Below, one piece after another: positions 1 to 11,004 of a stretch of 64,000 bases of DNA; position 1 is the stretch's first letter, and each line of letters begins with the position of its first letter. Source of the DNA: Argyresthia goedartella (Eukaryota > Arthropoda > Insecta > Lepidoptera > Argyresthiidae); contig OX463810.1 of the NCBI GenBank assembly GCA_949825045.1, positions 39,070,201 to 39,134,200 of the forward strand, read 5' to 3'. The notes beneath the pieces are model-generated. The model made no database searches. It was not told the origin of the DNA and worked only from the letters and a program-made list of their open reading frames with translations. Position numbers and translations under genes: made by a program.

Positions 1-1
1 A

Positions 2-971
2 ACTTACGGCATTCCACAGGGTAGTATACTGGGACCCACGCTCTTTCTTGTATACATCAATGAGCTGACAAAGCTTGAGCTAGCGGGGGGCAGAATTGTC
101 TCGTTTGCCGATGACACAGCACTGTGCTTTTCCTCCAACACCTGGGATGAGGTATTTGTCCTTGCACAGGGGGGGTTCGACGTTGTATCGCTGTGGCTGA
201 ATCTAAACATCCTAACATTGAATGCGGATAAGACTAAATATATGACGTTTACAATGAGAAACAAAACTCAGCCGGATTCGAATTTCCTCCTTAAAGCTCA
301 TTCATGCTTGAATAACCTCAGTGCAAACTGTCTCTGCACAATACTAGCGAAAACAGAATCTATTAGATACCTGGGTATAATTATTGACCAAAACCTTAAT
401 TTTGGTTCTCATGTGGCCAATATAACTAGTAGAGTTCGAAAATTGATTTATGTCTTCAGAAAGCTGCGTCATGTTGCAGATCCCAACCTCCTAAAGTCAG
501 TCTACTATGCACTCTGTCAATCACTCTTGCTTTATTGCATCACGGTTTGGGGTGGAACGCACAAGACTACATTGTTAGGTCTCGAGAGGGCGCAAAGGTC
601 TGTCCTTAAAGTATCTAAATTTCGGCCGTTTATGTTCCCTACAAAGGAACTATTCGAGTTGTGCGGGGTTCTCAGTGTACGACAGTTATTCATACAACAG
701 TGCATCCTTAAAAAATCATAACCAACTCAATTACGATCCCTCATTAGGTCTTTTAAAAAGAAGGGATTATGTTTTCCCGTACGAGACGCCGTTTAAAACA
801 GCTTTTGTCCAAAGATTTTTCCCTTTCCTCGGGCTTTTTCTATATAATAAAGCTAATAAGCTACTAAAAATTTACTCTTTGAAATATGTGGCCTGCAAGA
901 CAACAATCTCCACGTGGCTAAAAAAAATATCCTATGAGGATACTGAGGCTCTTCTACACATAGTTTCTTAA
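2..971 (+). pseudogene. Non-LTR retrotransposon reverse transcriptase, C-terminal part, frameshifted
   Basis: The reading frame is open from base 2, before the first in-frame ATG at 218, so the gene enters from outside the window. It begins inside the reverse transcriptase palm with YGIPQGSILGP, followed by the catalytic FADDTALCF, then the thumb region (YLGIIIDQNLNFGSHV) and the LINE-typical LLYCITVWGG. The frame stops at 721 after an A-rich stretch. The expected continuation, LGLLKRRDYVFPYETPFKTAFV, lies one frame over and runs to 971. I infer a Jockey-like or related LINE that copied itself by target-primed reverse transcription. Neither endonuclease nor ORF1 is visible here, and the frameshift makes this copy inactive. 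Confidence 0.8.
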
Positions 972-1489
972 ACATCCCAAATCAAAAATTCCACCGCTAA
1001 TCCCAACTATTTTTTTAATTATTTTGTGTACCTAACAGAAACTTCATATAGTCTCATACCTATAGATTAACTTGGTAACGAAACCTCAATGAAACATACT
1101 CACATAACCCACATCCCTCATTCTTTCCCAATCCTTCTCCTCACACACACTCACATTTACACTTTACATACATATTCTATTACCCATTTTGTAAATTATC
1201 TTTGAGATTTATTAATTACCTTATTAGTATAGAAGATAAACAGTAGTTTATTAAGGTAAAGGATCAAATAATGGAAGAGGCCTGCTCCCTGAAATACAGG
1301 TGATGAACCTAGTTTAGGAGACAGGGAGCCATATAACTATGTACCTACATGTCTTACACCTGAATAAATTATTATGGAAATTATTATAACTATACACTCT
1401 AAATCAATTAGAGAATGCCACCATAAAGCACAATAAAAAATAATACACAACATTTTATTATAAAAAAAAGCTATTTTTAATATAATGTA
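972..1489 (+). other. LINE 3' untranslated tail and AT-rich DNA
   Basis: No reading frame of note. The AT-rich sequence directly after the LINE stop is probably its 3' untranslated region, fading near 1390 where ATTATT-like runs occur. No clear target duplication or poly(A) tail could be fixed. Confidence 0.4.
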
Positions 1490-2420
1490 GGTAGCCGTGA
1501 ACCTTCTAGAAGTGGCCTTTCCGATACGACCTACACCTCTACTGAGGTCAGCAAAATCAGCTTAATACCCCTTAAATAGCCTGACCCTGCTCTGTAAACC
1601 GAAATAACACTGCAATACTATAGAACCCGACGTTCTATTAAAAGTAGTTACTTCGCAGAATGGCTGTTCAATCCTCTATGCGCACAAACAGTAGTTTCCG
1701 ACTACAATTTTATAATAATTGTTAACTAAATCGTCAATTATACGTTCACTATCCGAAAATGAACCTAAATTGTGGTATACCGACCACAAGACTCACTCAC
1801 AACAAAGATTGCCGACCAATCTGAGGTACCCTTTCCCACTACAACGCGGCACAAAAAACAACCCTACAACCGTCCGTGAATCGATTTCCTACTAGGAAAC
1901 CGCGCCTCTGCTACCAAAATGGTTCAATTCCATGCCTTAACCGAAAGGGGGTGGAATCTTGGTAGGGTTGTTTTTCAGTGGAATGTCACAAGCAGTACTG
2001 ACCTTAACGCCGTGGACCGGCATTCAAACGCTCAATTCGAGGCTGGAGTACGGGATGAGGAACACGAGGGTGGGTTGTGATGGGAGTCGAATCTTACTCG
2101 CGTCGTAGGCCGCTGCTGATGCCGTCGTGATGCCGCCGACTACAGGGGTCGCTATCCGAACGCGACGAATTGGTGACCGAACCACTTCAACCTTTCACAG
2201 CACGAAGCACTCACTACGATGACGTGAAATCTACTTATTTCTTGACGATTGTTCCGTGATTATTACAAATAACATTCAGCCAAGCCTCCCGATGCTGGCG
2301 CCGACAAATTTTCCCATGTGCCAAGGTGACAGCTAGCTAGTCATTTTTTTTCTATACAAGTGACAGCTAGCTAGTGATGTCCCGATCACTCGCGGTCAAT
2401 CCGCGCCACAAAAAACCGGT
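1490..2420 (-). mobile_element. Possible BEL/Pao-like leader and LTR relic
   Basis: At 1906-1916 the plus strand reads CTCTGCTACCA followed by AAA and then TGGTTCAA. The same layout, a tRNA-3'-end-like sequence, a few A or T bases, then TG of the LTR, is seen at the 5' LTR borders of the two BEL elements in this window (22,444-22,461 and 37,021-37,037). On the minus strand this gives TGGTAGCAGAG, a candidate primer binding site. The rest matches neither element by eye, so any LTR would be from about 1920 to about 2420 and is highly decayed. Ends and coding parts were not found, so the call is tentative. Confidence 0.3.
2326..2375. repeat. 16-bp direct repeat pair
   Basis: GTGACAGCTAGCTAGT occurs at 2326-2341 and again at 2360-2375, separated by a T-rich spacer. 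This could be a target duplication around a small lost element or a slippage product. No function can be read from it. Confidence 0.6.
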
Positions 2421-3489
2421 GCGTTCCGAAGCATAAATATTAAACAATTCTCATATAAGTTCTTTGCCAGGTAGCCTCTTGATGTGTTGTTGGGTAATAT
2501 TTAAGTGAGGCCTACCCTTTCACATATTTAGTGGCTCTTGTATGCTAGAGATTTTTTCTATTCTCTTCTTATGAACTAATTTAAATTACTTGGAACATAT
2601 TCCAATGTTGCATGCAAAGTATTATTAACCGGTGAATTTCCAATAGGAGTGCATGTCATCTTGCCCTTAACATAAGCAGGTTTCTGATTAGTCTGTTCAA
2701 CAAAAACAGATGCTGTCAAGTTGAACTTGCTTATACCAACTATAGCTGCGTCGCATATGTTATACGCTTACAATTCAGCTACTAATTTTCTTTATTTATT
2801 AGAAAGGTACAACGTATCTTGAATCAGAGTAAAGTTATGAATAAAATTATTCATGTCGAAATATATAATGGCATCGCTGTGATGACTTGTGTGTGATGTC
2901 TTTCGATCGCATGACATCAAGCTATCCACCAAAATCTTGTTCTTCCGAACCTTCTGTATCCTGCCGAGACCTAGTAAAACGAAAATATATCCGCGCAAGG
3001 CAGATTCGATCTAAGGTGTTTTCGAAACATTTTGAACGTCAAATGGTCAGATTGTATCAGGAATACAGCGATATTGCGACGTTTTAATGTTGGTGGGATC
3101 GATGCTTCATCAAATGATGAGGCGTCAACTGCGTTGGTGCCGCCCTGTGCGACGGATGCCAGAGGAGCGTCTTGCAAAACGTCTCTTATACTGCGAACTA
3201 CAGAACGGAAAACGCAAGCAAGGCGTCAATTTCTTAAGGTTCTAAGACGTGGAGCAGTGAAATATGAAGAGATGTGGTATCGACCATTCCGCGTGGGAGG
3301 AACTCACGGAAGACAAGTCCAAATGGCGGCACACGGTGCACTCAAAGATCTTCGAGTTTGAGGCCGAATGAAGAGCTAATCTTGATGCCAAGCGAGATGA
3401 ACTTCGAGGCAGAACACCCGCCGCAATACAGTACCACTACCAAAATTCCTTGCTGTCTTGTAGCCAGTGCAAACGTATGATTTGTATTG
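2421..3489. other. No recognised gene; GC-richer patch with short open frames
   Basis: Between about 2880 and 3480 base composition rises in GC and short open frames occur on both strands, the longest 109 codons at 3032-3361 on the plus strand. None shows a domain or motif I recognise. The overlapping frames on opposite strands suggest decayed coding DNA, possibly from a mobile element, rather than a working gene. Confidence 0.3.
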
Positions 3490-3575
3490 AAAAGTGAAAA
3501 ATAATTTGTCTGATCAAATGAATTTATAAGAGAAAGTTGTCCAGAATGATGTCCCAAACAACCCCCTAAAAATTA
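3490..3575. mobile_element. Half copy of a GGGGTTGTTAGGG inverted-repeat MITE (right arm)
   Basis: The segment matches the right arm of the complete copies at 49,885-50,086 and 15,629-15,830: TCTGATCAAAT, then AAAGTTGTCCAGAATGATG, then AACAACCCCCTAAA. The partner arm is missing upstream. It lies just before the LINE fragment at 3600-4430. Confidence 0.55.
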
Positions 3576-3599
3576 CTTAACCTTTTTATTACAACTGTA

Positions 3600-4430
3600 T
3601 AACATAGTTAGTTGCGTTGCATTGCGTTGCCCATGGGACATTGATCAGGAAATTACATCACTATGGAATTAGGGATAACTCTTTAGATCTTCTCTCTTCT
3701 TATTTAAATGACAGGATACAGAGATTTGACAGTAATGGAAAACGATCTCCAGGGTATGTTGTTACTATGGGTGTACCGCAGGGTTCCATACTCGGGGCAT
3801 TCCTGTTTTTGGATTATATTAATGACCTGCCACATCTTGTCAGGGATAATCATGAGATTGTACTGTTTGCAGATGACACTTCACTTTTCTTTAAAATGAA
3901 ACGACGCAGTTTGAACTTTGACGATGTGAATAATGCAATCTCAAAGGTAGTCAATTGGTTTATTGCGAATAATCTTTTACTGAACAATAAGAACACTAAA
4001 TATATTCGGTTTATACTCCCCAGTGTTAAACAAGTCTCGGCTAATGTTAATGTTAAAGGTGAAAATTTAGAAACTGTAGATAGCACGGTATTCCTAGGAA
4101 TTACCTTAGATAATAAGCTTCAATGGGGCCCACACATGGATAAGCTATCGAAAAAACTCAGTTCCGCAGTTTATGCAGTCAAAAAATCCGTCTTTTTACG
4201 GACGTGGAAACAGCTAGACTAGTTTACTTTAGCTTCTTCCATAGCATTATGTCTTACGGCATACTGCTGTGGGGGAACGCTGCAGACATTAACATAATAT
4301 TTGTGCTGCAAAAGAGGGCTGTTCGTGCAATCTACAATGTGGGTCCCAGAGAGTCACTGCGTTGTAAATTTAAGGAAATAAACATTATGACAGTGCCGTG
4401 TATATTTATGAAAACCTAAAAGGCATAGTC
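3600..4430 (+). pseudogene. Non-LTR retrotransposon reverse transcriptase fragment, frameshifted
   Basis: The frame from about 3617 encodes the middle of a LINE reverse transcriptase: LIRKLHHYGI and LLSSYLNDRIQ, then MGVPQGSILGAFLF, the catalytic FADDTSLFF, and FLGITLDNKLQWGPHM. It stops at 4222. The next part (FFHSIMSYGILLWGNA, LQKRAVRAIYNV) continues in the -1 frame from 4204 to 4419, so there is one frameshift near 4200-4215. Both ends are truncated. The motifs fit the Jockey group but clade was not tested. It is a different copy from the fragment at the window start, with different sequence around FADD. Confidence 0.8.
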
Positions 4431-4535
4431 CTATTTAAGGGGGTTGATAGATGCATAATTCTGATCAACTGTCACTAAGAAATAAATTTGATAAGACCAA
4501 CTTTATTTTACATTTCTCCATAAAAATTGGTCGGC
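4431..4535. mobile_element. Half copy of the GGGGTTGTTAGGG MITE (left arm), diverged
   Basis: AAGGGGGTTGATAGATGCAT and ATTCTGATCAACT resemble the left arm of the complete copies at 15,629 and 49,885. The right arm is not seen downstream. It abuts the end of the LINE fragment. Confidence 0.4.
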
Positions 4536-4790
4536 GGCTCGGTTCCAAAATCTATAAACAACCTGTAAGCAATGTTATCGTCCGATTTTGGCTTTTATAC
4601 CATACTAAGTATAAAATAATCTAGATCCTAAAAACAATCAAACGGCATAGGTTTTATCACAGTTGAACATTTAGCCCAGGCTAGATACTAAATCGGCCAT
4701 GATCCATTGTATTAGTGTTTTTTTATTATATGTAGTAATTGTAGTGTAGTTTTATCGCACTGTTATTGTCACATCATTAGTGTAGATGTC

Positions 4791-5365
4791 GCAGTTAGTT
4801 GGTTAAATCAGACACTTAACTAACACCCTAGACCGTTAATTAAAGACCGACGTTAAACGAAGTCACTAGCAATTTGATTTAAATAAAGCATCGTCCAACA
4901 CGTTTAACAATCTGTCTTACCGAAAGCCGCGTGTTGGTTAAATAATGTAAAACAAGATGGTGTCACGACAACAGCTGATTACTTTCAGAGTCTATCTTTT
5001 CACTACTGATTTGCACAGCTTATAGCAGGGCAAAACATTGCGGTAGCTTAGGTGAAGGGTAAAGGGGGGGAGCGAAGCGAATCCCCTTTACCCTTCCCCC
5101 TTTATCCTTCGTGTTAGGTTGAACATGTAAGAACAACAAAAAATACTTAAAACATAAACTTAAGTTCACATAAAATATTTTTTATTTGTACTTAAGTGTA
5201 TTTATATTGTATATATTTATCTTTTTGCCTAGGAACGTTTAGAGAACTCATTAAACGTTTCGTTCACTCACTTGTCTGACGGAACATTAGCGATTTGGTT
5301 AAACGTCGGTCTTTAATTAACGGTACAGGGTGTTAATTAAGTGTCTGATTTAACCAAATAACTGC
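4791..5365. mobile_element. Long terminal-inverted-repeat element, non-autonomous
   Basis: The left arm (about 4791-4875) and right arm (about 5281-5365) are reverse complements with few mismatches. Both contain GGTTAAATCAGACACTTAA, then AACACCCT, CGTTAATTAAAGACCGACG. The interior has no coding frame and holds a copy of the GGTAAAGGGG-core repeat. Long arms around a non-coding interior fit a MITE or foldback element. Target duplication could not be fixed, so the superfamily is unknown. Confidence 0.7.
4995..5225 (-). repeat. Copy of the GGTAAAGGGG-core MITE inside the long-TIR element
   Basis: ACTGATTTGCACAGC, GCGGTAGCTTAGGTGAAGGG, GAGCGAAGCGAA and GTTAGGTTGAACATG match, in reverse orientation, the complete 240-bp MITE at 37,701-37,940. 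The inner part can fold on itself (GGGTAAAGGGG against CCCCTTTACCC). The outer inverted ends are worn. Confidence 0.65.
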
Positions 5366-5788
5366 AATAAACACGCTATAATGAAGTTAGAAAAAAGTTT
5401 ACCGTCTTTTGTTTAGAGATAGATTAACATGAAGGTGCAGCATTTAATTAAACGGAAAGAATAACAAAAAGGAAAGCCAAAAGTTTTATTACCAGGATTA
5501 CCGTAGTACCAGGACTAGAGGTAATTGAGACAAATGCATAATAGCTCTCTAATGGCGGTCGGCTGCCCTATTTTTGTGAACATATTCTGGTCCATTTTGG
5601 GTTGTGTGAGATATCATTCTTTTTTGTGGTACGAAGATATTAAAGACAGAATCTTAATAAAGTAACAACAACAACAACCGGGAAGCACAGGGAGAGTTGT
5701 CTTTTAGTCAATTATTAAATAGGCGTAATACTACTTTTTGCATGACAGGGGGATAACCCGTTGCCGCTGCAGCTATTAACAATATTTA
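5366..5788. other. No gene seen
   Basis: AT-rich sequence without an open frame of note. The motif AACAACAACAACAACC near 5667 is a short AAC microsatellite, possibly the tail of a degraded retroelement. Confidence 0.4.
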
Positions 5789-6007
5789 CAAGGTGGCATT
5801 AATTAGCTGACCATATTTTATGAAATAATAGTGTCCGTCATTATGAACAACTTTCCCCAAGAAACATATAGTCGCAAACAAAAGAAAATGTTGGGTGCCC
5901 CATAGTAACTTGTAATCAGCTGATCGGGTCAATGTACTGAGGGACAATATTTTTTCCCTATCCCTATCATTCCCCAAAATATGGTCAGGTAATTAAATGT
6001 CACCTTG
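5789..6007. mobile_element. 219-bp MITE with 31-bp terminal inverted repeats, TA-flanked
   Basis: The left end CAAGGTGGCATTAATTAGCT and the right end (read in reverse complement) CAAGGTGACATTTAATTACC match over about 31 bp, both continuing into GACCATATTTT. TA lies immediately outside each end (bases 5787-5788 and 6008-6009). A TA duplication with short inverted repeats fits mobilisation by a Tc1/mariner-type transposase. No coding capacity. Confidence 0.8.
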
Positions 6008-6574
6008 TATGAAGGTAACCTAACAATATACATAGAGTTATCTGAATAAAATACCTACCTAGAGATAAAACATACGCTTCAATCAAATCAAAATTAAATT
6101 ATACTTTATATATATACTTGGTTTTAAATCTTTCAATGTTCTCGTAAATAACCTAACCTAAACTTTAATATTTCTGATCTACTCCCATCTCTCCCGGAAA
6201 TTCTGCCCCAGGATAGAACATTAGGTCTCCAACACCGCACCGATTCGGATGTACTACTAGGCATTACTTTGTGTCACATAGCCACACACAAAGTAAAACC
6301 TGGTGGCGCCTCTACACCTATCAGGTGCGGGACATAATATTCTTTCCCGGGGCAAAATTTCTGGGGCAGATGGGAGCTTAACTATTCGATTCTTCCATTG
6401 ATTGGTTTGTTAGAACCCGAATAAGTGAAAAGGTAACCCATTACAAACTCGATTGGATATTTAGCGTTGTGATTCCAACTCAAATACGTGCTACGTTTCA
6501 CGTACCAAGAAGTGTAATCCAATATTCTTTGAATGCTTTCTGAACTTAGTCCATTTCTGTAGAGGTTTACTTTA
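6008..6574. other. No gene seen
   Basis: Mixed AT-rich DNA. An imperfect inverted pair is visible, ATCTCTCCCGGAAATTCTGCCCC near 6186-6210 against GGGGCAAAATTTCTGGGGCA near 6350, which may be the arms of a small decayed element about 190 bp long. Confidence 0.35.
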
Positions 6575-6690
6575 TGACTCTGTGGCTTTGTGGTTCGAGG
6601 CTCTGCCTCCCAAGCTAGAGGTCCCGGGTTCGAATCGTCCCCCGGAGAACCGTGGCTGGGGAGGAAGAAAAATATATAGGATATCTACAT
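6575..6690 (+). mobile_element. tRNA-derived SINE head
   Basis: A tRNA-like head reads GTGGCTTTGTGGTTCGAGG (A-box region), CTCTGCCTCCCAAGCTAGAG and GGTCCCGGGTTCGAATC, whose last part is a good RNA polymerase III B box (6626-6637). The same head plan is seen at 29,971, 46,575 and 59,845. The body after the head is short or lost. It is a SINE rather than a tRNA gene because the acceptor arms do not pair and the head recurs with a shared non-tRNA body elsewhere. Confidence 0.65.
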
Positions 6691-7017
6691 GTTTGTGGTG
6701 TCGATGTTTGTTTTTTCCTTCAAATTATTTATTATAGCTAAAATATTACAAGGGCAGGTACTAATTTTATTCATTTTGTATATAGGCCCTGCCAGGCTTC
6801 CTGGCGCTTTTATAAACGTCTTCAATGTTTTTGATAAAAAATTACGAAATAGAAATAAGAAGGAAATATAGCGCGACGCCTTTTGCCAGAAGGAGTGGAC
6901 TTCTGTAATAGCACACACGTTTCACAAGGGGCTCTTTTCCGTTACATAATGATGGAAAATAGACCCAATGCCAAAAAGCACTAGATGTTGACTTTAAACT
7001 ATTTTTATTTTATTTAG

Positions 7018-7165
7018 CCTGCATAGTGTCCCACTGCAAGTGTGCAAGGGCCTCCCCTATCTCAGACCATTCCTCCCTGTGCTGTGCTGCCCCCACCCAG
7101 TCCGGCAAAACCTGTCCAGGTCGTCCCGCCATCGACGTCTCGGCCTGCCTCTATTCTGATGACCA
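7018..7165 (-). pseudogene. LINE reverse transcriptase C-terminal tail fragment
   Basis: On the minus strand the frame reads GRPRRRWRDDLDRF, then after one frameshift LPDWVGAAQHREEWSEIGEA, ending in QWDTMQA. This W(R/T)DDL...W...A..R..W..IGEA...QW pattern is the familiar C-terminal tail of RTE-like LINE proteins, just past the reverse transcriptase domain. Only the tail is present, as expected for a strongly 5'-truncated insertion. Confidence 0.65.
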
Positions 7166-7711
7166 TCAGTGGGCACCCATTAAATTAATTAATATTACAT
7201 AACAAAGCCTTATTCTTTTCTTCTATGCTAGGCATAGTCCAGTAATATAAGTATGTCGGCGATTCCTGATGTAATCTGTGTAGTGTAGCTATTTAATTGT
7301 GCGACACAGAAAAACTAGATGAAAATGTATAAAACGACTGTAATTTGTTGCAAACTTGCACTTATACCTACGACTATCGTCTTTGCATATAATTCTAATA
7401 CAGAAAGTGCTCTCACATGCACATCACATTCGATTATCATCTCTACTTATTTTTTCATCTATCTAAAGAATTAATATAATATCTAATGTACGTACCAGGT
7501 AAGAATCTACTGACAACTGAAAGGGGAGTACTGTTTTAAAAAGGAAGAGTTTATTTACAATATCACTCATTTACATATTAAAACAGCTATTTATTAGGTA
7601 CAGACAGAATCAGATATATATGAGCGTCCTTACAAATCAAAAGCATCTACAAAATCAAAATGTATCAACATCCATGCCAGCACATGAGGATGTTGACCTA
7701 ATTTTAACATC
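7166..7711. other. No gene seen
   Basis: AT-rich sequence with no supportable coding frame or inverted-repeat element. Confidence 0.4.
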
Positions 7712-7957
7712 GCGAGACTGAAGTGGGGGTGGGCAGGACATTTGGGAAGGACAGATGACGGAAGGTTGACCAAGCGGTTAGAGAGTGTCTACCCAGAACC
7801 GCACGACGACCAGTCGGCAGACCACCAGCCAGATGGACGGATGACATGTTCGCCGTGGCGGGTAGGCAGTGGATGCGGGAGGCTCAGGACCGGAGTGGAT
7901 GGCGTGGTGAAGAAGAGGCCTTTACCCAGCAGTGGGTGGATGTGGGCTGATTGATGA
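7712..7957 (+). pseudogene. RTE-like LINE C-terminal tail fragment
   Basis: The plus strand reads, with frame changes, KWGWAGHLGRTDDGR, then RWTDDMFAVAGRQWMREAQD, RSGWRGEEEAFTQQWVDVG and a stop near 7951. The order, an arginine-rich linker followed by RWTDD, W, AQDR, W and QQW, is the C-terminal signature of RTE-clade reverse transcriptase proteins. It is similar in plan to the minus-strand tail at 7018-7165, but too different by eye to be the same family copy. 5'-truncated and broken. Confidence 0.7.
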
Positions 7958-8694
7958 GATATTTCTTATTGTTTATGATGTGTAGATCTATCTGAGTGCC
8001 TTGCGCGCGCATACAGATCTGATGCTGACTGTACCTACAAACCTAATGAATCTCGTACTTCTATCAACTAACTACTAAGACGCATTTTTAATGTCATTAT
8101 TTTTAGAAAATAAATATTTATCTAATTAGGAACTGTTAGAACCGTACCTAATTAAATACTTATTAGAAAATAAATGATTTAGTACATTACAAAGAATACA
8201 ATATAGCTTCACACCTTTTCCTATATGGGTTGGCAGAGGCACAGCTAGTTATTCCATACTCCATTTTGCGTGACAGCTATGACAGCTAGACATCCCCGCA
8301 GCTGTGGAGTAAAGAAGGTTTCCTCCGATGTTTCCTGGTTTACGAAAACCTACATATTTCTTTCAAAATAATAACTTTGATTAACTTTGAAAGCATGGAA
8401 AAAGTTCTTATTATTAACTTACTCAATAGAGTTAATGAGTCTCGTAGAGATCCAGTAAGAATACACATTGGCTCAACACCTTCCGCAGGCTGAGCTGACA
8501 GGTCCACATATTTTGTTCACGTTAAATTCCCGAAATAGCAAAGAAGGGATGACACAAACTGTGCGGTTTCAGCAATTAAAGGGTTGATTTATACCACTGT
8601 GATTCATACACATTATGTAGCTTTACGCCAACCCGACTGTCAGATGTTTTCAACAGGCCCTATTAGGGCATCTGACCACCTTTATGACTACTAC
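7958..8694. other. No gene seen
   Basis: Mostly AT-rich DNA. TGACAGCTATGACAGCTAG near 8271 echoes the direct repeat at 2326. No coding frame or complete element recognised. Confidence 0.35.
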
Positions 8695-8886
8695 CGCCCA
8701 CCAAAGAGAAAAAATCACTACCGTTCCTACAGACTAGCGATGTAGCTTCACTTGTCATCCGAAACATGGCAGTGCCTGAAACAAATGCCACATAGTAAAA
8801 CTGACACCCATCCAGTACCCGTCTCAGCCAGATGTTCCTACCCGCACGATTGTTTCCGATGTGCGAATGCCGCTACGCCACGGACG
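8695..8886 (-). repeat. SINE-like dispersed repeat, 5' part (GCGTCCGTGGCG family)
   Basis: In reverse complement the segment starts GCGTCCGTGGCGTAGCGG, then ATTCGCACATCGGAAAC and GGTAGGAACATCTGGC. Copies with the same order lie at 17,578-17,960 (plus) and 56,410-56,668 (minus). GTGGCGTAGCGG resembles a polymerase III A box but no B box is evident. Only the first half is present here. Confidence 0.65.
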
Positions 8887-10127
8887 CATCAAAACAAAAT
8901 GAATAGCAACCAAAAATAATTACATTAAATCAGGTATATACTACAACGCCATGGAAACAACTTCAATTTACATAATTAATCCGGTTTTAGACTGCCGGTG
9001 ACACGGCGGAAGCGGATTACGCGTTGAACTAAATTGAATGTGGCCACTGTAGCTGTCACGTGTCTGTAAGTATGTAGGTAGATAGAGTATGGTTAAATGG
9101 TATTAGGGAACTGGCATCCCAATGGGTATTTGAGACAAAAAACTCAAACTCTTTTACGAAATAGTCTTGACTTTGTATATGTATTTGTTGTGATTTTCAC
9201 TGTTAGGTGCAATAAAACAAAACGCGAAACAAATCTCCCTTTTTCCGTATCCAACCCCTTGGAACCGTATTTTTAATATTAACAGGCATTTTTTTCTGAC
9301 GTATTATTGGGAGAAGGTATTTAGTTGAAGCAGTGAAGAAAGCCACTTCGCTTCATTCTGAAATCACAATTACGATTCAGTAGAAATTAGTTAATATGGA
9401 GAAAGAACTAATAAATGGAAAATACCAATGCAAGTGTTGTCATGTAGGATCTCTGAAAGTGAACTGTGCAGAACCGTCAATTGTAAGAATCTAACTAAAG
9501 ATTTCGTAACGGAAAAATCCCACGCGATCTCTGCAGTACTAAATTACTAATCAAGAATATTCTGCTGCAACTAAACAACCATAAACTATGTTATTCGAAA
9601 CCCAATCTTACCACAATAGGAATAACCTAAAATTTTGTATACCGACGGCGCTCCTTGCCAAATGCTTTTGTGAGGTCCAGCGCAAGGGGTGAGGGCTCAG
9701 AGGCACCTAAGCCGATTATCCGGGTCTATGTTCGCGCCTCTGCCTTCCAATTTGGCAAGCAAATCTTGTCACACCTTTAGAGCAGGCCTCTAGTCAGGGG
9801 CTCCTTTGTGATCCTGAAGATTGGTTTTGGGTGAAGTTCTGAAAAGGCTTGAGTCAACTATGTTGAAGACTCGACGTCATAGAAAGACTTAGTATGCATC
9901 TCAGGTATGGAGACTCGAAGTTAATATGTCACGTAATTTAGGTGCGTTTTGGGCTATACATATTTTAGAGATAAGTATTGGAACGACGCATGCCGGCATT
10001 ATACTGACAATATATATTGCAAAGAATAGAAACAATTTGACCTTTACTGCGATTGCGACATTGCGATAGAGAGCATTTATCTCTGTCCTTTTCGCTCGTA
10101 CGGAATAATGTTGCCGGTACACAAGGT
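8887..10127. other. No gene seen
   Basis: About 1.2 kb without a credible coding frame. A GC-richer patch near 9640-9790 (GCGCAAGGGGTGAGGGCTC) looks like decayed mobile DNA but was not matched to anything in the window. Confidence 0.35.
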
Positions 10128-10398
10128 ATTTGACGACCCGAATGGCCGAGTCGGCAGTGACCCTGCCTACGAAGCAAAGGGTTCGAGTCCCGGTGGGCGC
10201 AAATATTTGTTTGATGAGAATAGAGTCATGTCAGCCTAGTCATGGTTGTTTATCTATCTAAGTATAATATTTATCTATATAAGTACGTGTATCGTTGTCT
10301 AGTACCCAAGATACAGGGAATCCTAGTTTGGGGCTACATCAATTGGTGTAAATAGTGTCCAAGTTATTATATCATATTATATTATATTATATCAACAT
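10128..10398 (+). mobile_element. tRNA-derived SINE with (ATATT)n tail
   Basis: The tRNA-like head GACGACCCGAATGGCCGAGT, CCTGCCTACGAAGC and GGGTTCGAGTCCCGG has recognisable A- and B-box positions (B box near 10,168-10,178). The body includes ATGGTTGTTTATCTATCTAA and GTGTCCAAGTTATTAT. It ends in repeated ATATT units near 10,370-10,395. The same family is at 26,570 and 62,235. Copied in trans by a LINE reverse transcriptase, presumably one recognising the repeated tail. Confidence 0.8.
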
Positions 10399-11004
10399 TT
10401 GGGCCGGGAGAGTGTTGCTCAGATCCTTTACGTAGGAAACACTTTTATCCTATCACCCTTCGCGTTCTCGTGGGTAGTGCTGAGAGCAAAACAATATTCT
10501 CAAGACCTTTGAAACGTTAGTAGCTTTCCTGCTAAGTAAAGTAAAATAGACATTTATTATACCTATAAGTAAGGCCGTCTTTGAGAATGGTTGGAGAACT
10601 GCGGCCTGGGTTAACAAAGTCTATGAGAATGATTCCGAATGTCTAGCAATATTGACTCCCTTGGGCTATCTTCGCCGTTGGGTGGCAAGGAGGATGGTGT
10701 TCAGGAAAGTGAACTGTAGAGTGCGTGCGCTGACCAAAGTGCGATCTTTCAAATACACTTGACACTTAAAAAGTTTAGCATTGATTGACTGTTTCGTTTT
10801 CAGGGCACACTGTTTCAATGTTTCAAAAACTTACGTGGACTTTAAGATAACTTCTAAACGGCAATCTTTTATGGAGAGACTAGCACCCCTTACTCGGGTG
10901 CAGAGAACCCTACTTCGAAGGGCAGACGACTGATTGTTGTGGTGCACGTGGGAAATCCAAAGGGTTTCGTAGAGAGTGCTGATTATGAATTTGAAAAAAA
11001 AAAA
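10399..11004. other. No gene seen
   Basis: No coding frame or complete element recognised. Composition is moderately AT-rich. Confidence 0.35.

Noticed and set aside
3032..3361. 109-codon plus-strand frame
   Set aside because: No recognised domain and several overlapping frames of similar length on both strands. Not strong enough for a gene call.
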